Assembly (NCBI RefSeq): GCF_003574315.2
Contig: NZ_AP025739.1
Span: forward strand, 2,976,001 to 3,040,000
Origin: Capsulimonas corticalis
GTDB taxonomy: Bacteria > Armatimonadota > Armatimonadia > Armatimonadales > Capsulimonadaceae
Direction: 5' to 3'
Length of the DNA stretch: 64,000 bases
Of this stretch, positions 18,052 to 25,243 are shown piece after piece. The notes beneath the pieces were generated by a model, which worked only from the letters and a program-made list of their open reading frames with translations, was not told the origin of the DNA and did no database searches. A program made the translations under genes and the position numbers. Positions within the stretch are counted from its first letter, which is position 1. Each line of letters opens with the position of its first letter.

Positions 18052-19349
18052 ATCGCAGGAGCAGAAACGAGCGCGGGATGGTGATAACCGATTCTCCGGA
18101 CGACGCCGGAGCCATTTCCTCTTCGACCGCCCCCTCGGCGGTTAAGCCTGAAGCGCCGCATCGCATGATGCAGCTCGACTTTTTACGCGGGATCGCCATT
18201 TTACTGGTAATTTGCTTTCACGGGGTCGTTCCAGCTCGCTCCGCCGGCGTGCTGGCCCCGATCACAATGCACTTGAATCGGATGGGCTGGAGCGGCGTGG
18301 ACCTGTTCTTTGTGCTGAGCGGCTTTCTGGTGGGCGGTTTGCTGTTCAAAGAGTGTCTTTCGACGGGCCGGCTGGACGTACGGCGATTTTTCGTCCGTCG
18401 TATCTTTAAGATCTGGCCGTCCTACTATCTTTTCCTGATTTATCTCGCCGTGCGCATGCACTTCACAAGCGATGAGGAGCGGGCGGGGACATCGCGATCT
18501 CTCATTCCGAATTTACTGCACTATCAGAATTACATCGTTCCGTTCCGAGGCCACACCTGGAGCCTCGCCGTGGAAGAGCATTTCTATCTGATACTGCCGC
18601 TTTTATTGGTGTTTCTGACGAGCCGCGCGAAAGACGCCGAAAAGAGCCTGCGCGTCTTTCCCTGGATTGTCGGCGCGGTCGCGGTGATTTGCCTGGGGCT
18701 GCGCTATCTGACGAGCTTTCATACGCCGTGGGCGCAGGTAACGCATTATTTTCCGACGCATCTGCGCATCGACAGCCTGTTTTTCGGGGCGGCGCTCGCC
18801 TACGTCTATCATGCTCGTCCTGAGATTCTGGCGCGTGTGATGCGTTACCGGACGCTGCTGTTTTTCGTGGGACTTGCCCTGGTGTTTCCCGCCGCGTTAT
18901 TTCCGATACGCACCAAGATCATGTCCGTCGGCGGATTCACGGCGCTCTTTCTGGGGTACGGATGTATCCTGCTTGCCGTGATTCATACGGCGATTGGCGA
19001 GGGGCCGGCGGGGCGTTTTTTGGGAAGCCGTCTGGCGCGCGGCGTGGCGTTTATCGGGGTCTACAGTTATCCGATCTATCTCTGGCATATCGACGCCATG
19101 ACGCTGCCGCTGAAGTCGCTCGCGCGCCATGGTTTTTTGGGCGGCTTGCCGGGTTCATTGCGATGGCTCGTCTTTATGACGGTTTATATCGCCGGCGCCA
19201 CCCTGGTGGGCGTCATCATGGGACGGCTCGTCGAAAAGCCGGCTCTCAAACTGCGGGATCGGCTGTTTCCCTCGCGGATCGATCCTTTGGTCAGCGCCGG
19301 GGATTCTCGGGGGCCGCATTTGGCGCCTCATGAAGTTCCCGCAGCGTAA
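18048..19349 (+). CDS. Acyltransferase family 3 (OafA/YrhL-like) membrane protein
   Basis: 433 residues. After a 40-residue polar N-terminus come LDFLRGIAILLVICFHG, WSGVDLFFVLSGFLVGG and a basic RRFFVRRIFKIWPSYYLF segment, the hallmark opening of acyltransferase-3 proteins, then about eight further hydrophobic spans. SLAVEEHFYLILPLLL also matches the family. These enzymes transfer acetyl or other acyl groups onto sugars, lipids or natural products at the membrane. It starts inside an ATGA overlap with the GT-C-like gene and is the last gene of the peptide operon. Its 3' end overlaps by 59 bp the end of the convergent synthetase gene. Acylation of the glycosylated or peptide product is an inference. 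Confidence 0.88.
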   Translation: MNRRSRNERGMVITDSPDDAGAISSSTAPSAVKPEAPHRMMQLDFLRGIAILLVICFHGVVPARSAGVLAPITMHLNRMGWSGVDLFFVLSGFLVGGLLFKECLSTGRLDVRRFFVRRIFKIWPSYYLFLIYLAVRMHFTSDEERAGTSRSLIPNLLHYQNYIVPFRGHTWSLAVEEHFYLILPLLLVFLTSRAKDAEKSLRVFPWIVGAVAVICLGLRYLTSFHTPWAQVTHYFPTHLRIDSLFFGAALAYVYHARPEILARVMRYRTLLFFVGLALVFPAALFPIRTKIMSVGGFTALFLGYGCILLAVIHTAIGEGPAGRFLGSRLARGVAFIGVYSYPIYLWHIDAMTLPLKSLARHGFLGGLPGSLRWLVFMTVYIAGATLVGVIMGRLVEKPALKLRDRLFPSRIDPLVSAGDSRGPHLAPHEVPAA

Positions 19350-22300
19350 TGTCGGGATTGGCGATCACAAGCGCCAGGAGCTCCTGGTAATCGCTTGCGA
19401 TCCGCTGGGCTGTGGCGGGTTCGAAGAGGTCCGTGCTGTATTCGATATACCCGCTCAATCCGCGCTCGTCGGTCGTCATCTCGCAGGCAAGATCGAACTT
19501 CGCGGCGCCATTGTCCACATCCATGGGTTCCGCGGTCAGGCCGGCGAATCCCGTGAGAGCGGCTTGCAGGTTTCGAAAGCGAAAGTTGACCTGGAAGAGC
19601 GCCATACGCTGACTATCGCGGTTTGGCTGCAGCGCGCGGACCAGCGTCTCAAACGGCAGCTCCTGGTGCGTGGAGGCGTCGATGACTGTTTTTCGGACAT
19701 GCCCTAAAAGCCGCCGGAACGACAGCGTTTCTTCTTGCTCCACGCGCAGGATCAGCGTGTTATTGAGAAAGCCGACCAGCGACTCGGATTCGAGCGTCAG
19801 GCGGTTCGCGAAAGGAGAGCCGACAACCACATCCTTTTGCCCGGAGTATCGCGCCAGCAGCACGCAGAATGCGGCGAGCAGGAACATAAAGCTGGTGATG
19901 TTTTCCTGGGCGCCGAGTTCGCTGAGCGCTTCGATTGAGATTTGAGAAGCCGTGAAATAGTGTTTGGCGCCCTGATGTGTCGGCCGCGCCGGGCGAGGGT
20001 GATCGAAGGGGAGGGCGAGTTGGGAAGGGATCCCCTCCAGGCGTTCTGTCCAGTATTTGAGCAGGGAAGCTTTGTGCTCGCCTTGAAGGCGTTCCTGCTG
20101 CCACAGCGCGAAGTCCGCAAATTGACACGTGAGAGGCGGCAAGGAGTGTGGCGCGCCTGTCACGATCGAATGATAGATCGCCGCGAGTTCTTCGAGCAGA
20201 ATATTGAACGACCAGCCGTCGGCGACGATATGGTGCGTCACCAGCAGCAGGACGAAATCCTGGCTGTCGATCTGAATCAATTTTGCGCGCAGAAGCGGCC
20301 CATGCGCGAGATCGAAGCGCGCGCGAGCTTTGAGAGCCGTGACTTTGCGCAGCGCCGCTTCGCGCGCGCCCGCCGGTAGGCGCTGTAGATCGATATGCTC
20401 GAGAGCGGCGGGGCTGAGGGGAGCGATGACAGCCTCCAGATTTCCGGCCTCGTCCGCCGGGAAAACTGTCCGCAGGGCCTCATGGCGGCGCATGATTTCG
20501 TGGATGCTTTGATCCAGCGCATCGATATCGAGTGCGCCACGCAGGCGCAGGGCGCGATGCATATTATAGGCGGCGGAGTGTGGGTAAAGCTGATCCAGGA
20601 ACCACAGTCCTTGCTGCGATGAGGAAAGAGGCGTGGCGGAGCCGGGACTGCGCGGCGTAATGGGCGGGAGAACGGAAGACAACGATTGGTGGTTCGTTTC
20701 CATGCGAGCGGCGAGGCCGGCGACTGTCGGCGTCTCCAGAAAATCGAACAGGGAAAGGCGAACGCCGGTAGCGTTTTGGATGCGTGTCAGAGCCAGAGTC
20801 GCAAAGAGCGAGTTGCCTCCCAGAGCGCTGAAGGTGTCCTCTGCGCCGATTTCCTCGATGCGAAGCACCTCGCGCCAGATATCGCGGATAAAGGCTTCGG
20901 TTTCGGTCCGCGGAGCGATGCGCTCCTGTGGCGAGGGGGCGGCTTCTTCCGTGAAAAGCATCCCGAGCTGAGCGGCCATGGTCCGGCGCTGGAGCTTGCC
21001 GTTCGCGCCAGTCGGGAGAGCGTCCACAATCAATATCTGAGACGGCGTTTTGTAATCGGCGACGCGAGCGGCGGCGAATCGACGGATCTCTGAAGACGTG
21101 GCCTCCGTTCCGGCGCGCAGCACGACGGCGGCGGCAAGGTCCTCACCAAGCCGCGCGCTGGGGATCGGGAACGCAACGGCTTGCGAGACGGCCGGATGGC
21201 GCAATAACACTTCATCAATTTCATGCGGAGAAATCTTTTCTCCGCCGCGATTGATGATCTCTTTGAGTCGGCCGGTGAGAAAAAGGAAGCCGTCCTGATC
21301 GATGTAGCCTTGATCGCCGGTCCGAAACCAGCCATCGCGAAATACGGCTTTGTTCGCCGCCGGATCGTCAAGGTAGCCCTGCGTGACGTTCGCGCCGCGC
21401 GCCACGACTTCGCCAACCGTGAACGCTGCGGCCATGGCTCCCGCGTCGTCCACGATCGCGATTCTGGGGCCGGCCGCGCGCCCAACCGATCCCGCGCGCC
21501 GCTGGCTCTCGGGAAGGCGGTTGCTTGCGATCTGGGGGGATGTTTCCGTCATCCCGTAGGCTTCGATGTGCGGCGCGCCGAAGGTCTGCTCGATCCGCGC
21601 CAGCATTTGCTGCGGCATGGCGGACGACGCCGATCGAATAAAACGAAGCGTGCGGGGAATAGCCCCAGTTGGCAGCCGATCTGCTTGATCCAGAATCATC
21701 TGATGGACCGTCGGCGCCGCGCTGTACCAAGTCGGCCGATACTGGCTCATGAGATCGAAGAATTGGGTTGGATCGAACTGTGGCGCGCAGACCACGCTTC
21801 CACCGGCCGCCAGTGAGGCGAATATGGTGCTCAGCCCATGGATGTAATACACCGGCATGACATTCAAGCAGCGGTCGCTTGGGGTAAGTCCGAGCGCCTC
21901 TCCGATGTCGTTCGCGGATTGCCGGAGGTTTCGGTGGGTCAAAGGAACGAGTTTTGGCCGTCCTGTCGTACCGGAAGTGTGGAGAATCAGCGCAATGTCG
22001 TCCGGCTGCGCGAGGCCGGCGCGGGCGGGCGGGCCGATGGAGAAATCGCTTTTGCTCCGTTCAAATACACCGCCGATCTCGCCGGCGGAAGGGAGGATAT
22101 TCAGCAAGGGAAGGTTCAGGGCGCGCGCCGCGTCGATCGCCTCGCTTTCCAGGGCGGCGTCAGTTAAGAGCGCTTTGACCTTCATCAAGCGAAACAGCGC
22201 TTCATATTCCTGGGCGCGCAGGCTGCTGCTCAGCGGCGCGCAGACGGCGGCCGAAGAAACGGTAAGAAACGCATAGGCCATGTCCACATTGCTGGACAGG

Positions 22301-22473
22301 ACAATGGCGATGCGGTCATCGCGGCCAAGCCCTAAAGCATTCAAACACCGAACGGAGTTGTCGATGCGGCTGAGTAAACGGCCGTATGTCAGTGTTTGGA
22401 AACCCGGCGCCATCAGGGCGGGCGCGTCCAGCCGGTCGTGCGCATGGTCGGCGATTAGCCCAGGTATACTCAT
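19291..22473 (-). CDS. Loading synthetase: acyl-CoA ligase-like A domain - carrier - condensation
   Basis: 1060 residues. The ligase domain (about 20-510) has LHTSGTTGRPKLVPLTHRN near 168, EAYGMTETSPQIASN, and GRLKEIINRGGEKISPHEID with a NGKLQRR lysine motif. It looks like a FadD/oxalate-CoA-ligase type enzyme, not an amino-acid A domain. A carrier domain follows with LGGNSLFA near 553 (Asn replaces the common His before Ser). The C-terminal condensation domain has QQGLWFLDQLYP and intact HHIVADG near 748. It should activate a carboxylic acid, tether it and pass it to a downstream amino acid. A TATAAT (22486-22481, minus strand) ends 7 bases before the ATG with no ribosome site, suggesting a leaderless message. 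The last 59 bp overlap the convergent acyltransferase gene. Confidence 0.9.
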   Translation of the reverse strand: MSIPGLIADHAHDRLDAPALMAPGFQTLTYGRLLSRIDNSVRCLNALGLGRDDRIAIVLSSNVDMAYAFLTVSSAAVCAPLSSSLRAQEYEALFRLMKVKALLTDAALESEAIDAARALNLPLLNILPSAGEIGGVFERSKSDFSIGPPARAGLAQPDDIALILHTSGTTGRPKLVPLTHRNLRQSANDIGEALGLTPSDRCLNVMPVYYIHGLSTIFASLAAGGSVVCAPQFDPTQFFDLMSQYRPTWYSAAPTVHQMILDQADRLPTGAIPRTLRFIRSASSAMPQQMLARIEQTFGAPHIEAYGMTETSPQIASNRLPESQRRAGSVGRAAGPRIAIVDDAGAMAAAFTVGEVVARGANVTQGYLDDPAANKAVFRDGWFRTGDQGYIDQDGFLFLTGRLKEIINRGGEKISPHEIDEVLLRHPAVSQAVAFPIPSARLGEDLAAAVVLRAGTEATSSEIRRFAAARVADYKTPSQILIVDALPTGANGKLQRRTMAAQLGMLFTEEAAPSPQERIAPRTETEAFIRDIWREVLRIEEIGAEDTFSALGGNSLFATLALTRIQNATGVRLSLFDFLETPTVAGLAARMETNHQSLSSVLPPITPRSPGSATPLSSSQQGLWFLDQLYPHSAAYNMHRALRLRGALDIDALDQSIHEIMRRHEALRTVFPADEAGNLEAVIAPLSPAALEHIDLQRLPAGAREAALRKVTALKARARFDLAHGPLLRAKLIQIDSQDFVLLLVTHHIVADGWSFNILLEELAAIYHSIVTGAPHSLPPLTCQFADFALWQQERLQGEHKASLLKYWTERLEGIPSQLALPFDHPRPARPTHQGAKHYFTASQISIEALSELGAQENITSFMFLLAAFCVLLARYSGQKDVVVGSPFANRLTLESESLVGFLNNTLILRVEQEETLSFRRLLGHVRKTVIDASTHQELPFETLVRALQPNRDSQRMALFQVNFRFRNLQAALTGFAGLTAEPMDVDNGAAKFDLACEMTTDERGLSGYIEYSTDLFEPATAQRIASDYQELLALVIANPDITLRELHEAPNAAPENPRR

Positions 22474-22480
22474 ATCTTTA

Positions 22481-22486
22481 ATTATA
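22481..22486 (-). promoter_or_regulatory. -10 box set for a leaderless transcript of the loading synthetase
   Basis: Minus strand reads TATAAT, seven bases (TAAAGAT), then the start codon at 22473. No Shine-Dalgarno-like sequence lies between. The -35 is poor (GAAGCA at 17-bp spacing). Confidence 0.45.
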
Positions 22487-22577
22487 CCGCATAGCAGGCA
22501 AGCTGCTTCTGTTCGCCGCGCGGAGTCATTTCGTCCGTTAATAATTGCTATTACCCGTATCTGAGAGGAGTTTCATC

Positions 22578-23624
22578 ATGACCAGTATCACCGGAGGCCC
22601 AATGGCCCGTAAAATGGGAGCGATCCAGCGTAAGGAAGTTTCTCTCGCCGATGTCCCGCGCGTCGATTCCCACCCGTTGACCGAGGGAAGCAAATTTATC
22701 CAGATGTATGAACCCGCATCGGACGATGTGGATCTTGTCGGCTGGGTGCGGCACAATCGCGAGCAGCTGGAGGCGGATCTGCTCGTTCATGGCGCGCTGC
22801 TTTTGCGCGGTTTCCATGCGCCGACGGTTGCGGATTTCGAGCAGGCGACGCAGGCGTTTTACGGCGAGCTTTACGGCGGCTACGGCGATTTGCCGCGCGC
22901 CGGCGCGAGCGAAAATATCTACAAGTCGACTCCGTATCCGGCGGATAAGGCCATCCTGTATCACAACGAAAGCTCGCATCTGGACTCGTGGCCGATGAAG
23001 ATCGGCTTCTTCTGCGTTCAGAAGGCGCCGGTCGGCGGCGCGACGCCGCTGATGGACTGCCGGGAAGTCTGCAATCGGATCGATCCGGAGATCTTCGCGC
23101 AGTTCGCCGAAAAGGGCCTGACGTATGTCCGCACATTTGTGGAGGGCGTGGATGTCAGCTGGCGTCATTTCTTCCAAACCGACGACAAAGCCGAAGTCGA
23201 GGCGCGCTGCCGTGAGGCGGGCGTGGAGTTCGAGTGGACGGATAACGACGGCCTGCGCACCAAGCAAAACGGCCCGGCGGTGGTCCGCCATCCAAAGACC
23301 GGAGAGACCATCTTCTTCAACCAGGTCCAGCTGCATCACCCGTACTGTCTCGATCCCGAAACGCGGGAATCGCTGATGTCGCTGTTCGGCGAGGAGTACC
23401 TGCCGCGCAATGTCTACTTCGGCGATGGATCGAAGATCGAGGACAGCGTCATGGCGCATCTGGGCGAAGTCTTCGAGCAGATCGCCGTCCGCGCCGATTG
23501 GAATGAGGGAGACATCGCCCTTCTGGATAACATGATGACGGCGCACGCTCGCGACCCGTACAGCGGGCCGCGCAAGATCGTGGTCGCCATGGGACAGATG
23601 TTCTCCAAAGAAAATCTGAAATAG
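22578..23624 (+). CDS. SyrP-like TauD/TfdA-family Fe(II)/2-oxoglutarate dioxygenase (putative Asp beta-hydroxylase)
   Basis: 348 residues from the ATG at 22578, chosen because GAGAGGAG (22563-22570) lies 7 bases upstream; an in-frame ATG at 22545 lacks this. The family opening (LVHGALLLRGF) is followed by the metal-binding LYHNESSH (H-x-E) and a distal AHARDPYSGPRKIVVAMG, which supplies the second histidine and the 2-oxoglutarate-binding arginine. GGATPLMDCREV and FFNQVQLHHP match SyrP, the enzyme that hydroxylates carrier-bound aspartate in syringomycin. It is divergent from the loading synthetase and 13 kb from the Asp-type module at 5872, whose dead condensation-like domain fits the partner expected by some Asp hydroxylases. 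The family is firm; substrate is inferred from the cluster. A strong terminator follows at 23664. Confidence 0.9.
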   Translation: MTSITGGPMARKMGAIQRKEVSLADVPRVDSHPLTEGSKFIQMYEPASDDVDLVGWVRHNREQLEADLLVHGALLLRGFHAPTVADFEQATQAFYGELYGGYGDLPRAGASENIYKSTPYPADKAILYHNESSHLDSWPMKIGFFCVQKAPVGGATPLMDCREVCNRIDPEIFAQFAEKGLTYVRTFVEGVDVSWRHFFQTDDKAEVEARCREAGVEFEWTDNDGLRTKQNGPAVVRHPKTGETIFFNQVQLHHPYCLDPETRESLMSLFGEEYLPRNVYFGDGSKIEDSVMAHLGEVFEQIAVRADWNEGDIALLDNMMTAHARDPYSGPRKIVVAMGQMFSKENLK

Positions 23625-23663
23625 GCAGGCCCAGTCCGCGTTCTGATCTGCCCGCGGAAGACG

Positions 23664-23717
23664 AAAAGCAGCCAGATGGCGACCGGACTCCCGGTCGCCA
23701 TCTGGCTGCTTTTTTTC
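23664..23717 (+). terminator. Strong intrinsic terminator after the hydroxylase gene
   Basis: A stem of about 23 bp (AAAAGCAGCCAGATGGC with GACCGG and its complement) around the loop ACTC, followed by a run of seven T. It marks the right end of the peptide cluster. Confidence 0.9.
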
Positions 23718-23839
23718 TGTTCGTGGATTATTGCAATTTTTGTATGAAACAGCTCCGGAGCATGGTAAAATATTGTGGCGAATCGTCCGATATCCAATCG
23801 CCGCTTTGCACGCTTTGAGAAAAGACACAGTCTCCCGCC

Positions 23840-25186
23840 ATGATTTTACAGGCGCTTATGAAGCTCTCATCCAGAACGAAACGCATCATTTCGGACAACG
23901 TGGCGACTTGCAGTCTCCTGATTGTCCTGACGCTCATCATCCTCATCGGCGTTCTTTCGTCGCTCTCCACGGAGCGCTTTCTGCAAAATGACCGTCAGGT
24001 GGCGCATACCTACCAGGTGATGGATCACGTGCGGGCTGTCATCTCCGATCTCAAGGACGCCGAAACGGGGCAGCGCGGCTACCTGCTCACCGGCGATCCC
24101 GCTTACTTGCAGCCGTATTTGACGGGCAAAAGCGCCGTCGATCGCGACATCAAGACGCTGCGTGTGCTGACGCTGGATAATCTGTCCCAGCAGCGTCGTT
24201 TGGACACGCTTCAGACGCTGTCGGCGAAGAAGCTGGCGGAGCTGGACCAAACCATCACGCTGCGAAAACAGATTGGATCCGCGGCGGCCCTGCGCGTGGT
24301 AAAGTCGGGTCGGGGCAAGAGTGTGATGGACCAGGCGCGCGCCGTCGTGGAGCAGATGCGCCGCGAAGAGGAGAAGCTGCTGGTGCGCCGGACGGCGGAG
24401 GCGGAGCGCGCGGGCGTCGTCGCCCGGATCGCCGGAAGCCTGGGCGCCGTATTTTCCGCGCTGCTAATTGTACTGGCGATCCGCTTTGTTGGCCAGTATC
24501 TCCGGGAGCGAACACGCGTGGAAGCCGAGAATTTACGGCTGGTGGAGGCGGCGCGCGACGCCGCTATGCAGCAGCGCGTGTTCTTGAAGGACGTGCTCGC
24601 CTCCGTCACCGAAGGGCGACTGGCTTTATGCGACACGGAAGCGGAGCTTCCGGCGGCGTTGGCCGTGTATGGGGAAACGATCTCCCTCGCCAATAGCCAC
24701 AACCTGCGCTTTCTGCGTCACGCCGCCGCCAATGCGGCGCGCGCATGCGGCTTTTCGGAGGACCGGATCCAGGACCTCGTCACCAGCGTCAGTGAGGCGG
24801 GGATGAATGCGGTTACGCACGGCGGCGGGGGGCAGGCGGTGGTGCGGACGGACGGCCACAGCCGCGTCCAGGTGTGGGTGACCGATCAGGGCAAGGGAAT
24901 TGCGATGAGCAGCCTGCCGCAATCCACGCTGGAGCGTGGCTACAGCTCGGCGGGCAGCCTGGGACATGGATTCTGGCTCATGCTCAAGATGTGCGACAAG
25001 ATCTCGCTGCTGACGGGATCGCAGGGCACATCGGTAGTTTTGGATCAGGCCAAGACGGCGCAGGGCGCCGCCTGGCTGCGCGGCGATGAACTCCATGCCA
25101 CGGCGACCTTCAAAACGATTGCCGGCAATGGGGGAACATCCGCGTCGGATGTCAAGAACCTTTCGTTTCGAACGCGGACGTATTGA
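23840..25186 (+). CDS. Membrane CHASE3-domain protein with RsbW-like (HATPase_c_2) serine-kinase domain
   Basis: 448 residues. Transmembrane helices lie near 20-40 and 198-215. Between them is a CHASE3 sensor (ISDLKDAETGQRGYLLTGD, then two further helices). After a coiled stretch comes an ATPase domain (about 300-440) with EAGMNAVTHGG (N box), VTDQGKGI (G1) and SLGHGFWLM (G2). This is the anti-sigma/serine-kinase type (RsbW, SpoIIAB), not a histidine kinase: there is no HisKA dimer helix with a phosphorylated His. It may switch a STAS protein or sigma factor in answer to an outside signal. The neighbouring convergent gene (25244) encodes a SpoIIE phosphatase, the natural opposite. No STAS or sigma gene was seen in the window. 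An alternative start is the ATG at 23858. Confidence 0.85.
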   Translation: MILQALMKLSSRTKRIISDNVATCSLLIVLTLIILIGVLSSLSTERFLQNDRQVAHTYQVMDHVRAVISDLKDAETGQRGYLLTGDPAYLQPYLTGKSAVDRDIKTLRVLTLDNLSQQRRLDTLQTLSAKKLAELDQTITLRKQIGSAAALRVVKSGRGKSVMDQARAVVEQMRREEEKLLVRRTAEAERAGVVARIAGSLGAVFSALLIVLAIRFVGQYLRERTRVEAENLRLVEAARDAAMQQRVFLKDVLASVTEGRLALCDTEAELPAALAVYGETISLANSHNLRFLRHAAANAARACGFSEDRIQDLVTSVSEAGMNAVTHGGGGQAVVRTDGHSRVQVWVTDQGKGIAMSSLPQSTLERGYSSAGSLGHGFWLMLKMCDKISLLTGSQGTSVVLDQAKTAQGAAWLRGDELHATATFKTIAGNGGTSASDVKNLSFRTRTY

Positions 25187-25223
25187 TGAGGTCTCGTCGT
25201 TTCGAACGCGGGCTTATTGATGA
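25164..25223. repeat. Imperfect tandem repeat spanning the kinase stop codon
   Basis: Two 26-bp copies (25164-25189 and 25198-25223) begin CGTTTCGAACGCGG and end TATTGATGA, with 24 of 26 bases identical and a 34-bp period. The first copy contains the stop codon of the kinase gene, so the second looks like a duplicated gene end. Confidence 0.7.
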
Positions 25224-25243
25224 TGGCCCGCGACTACAGGGAT

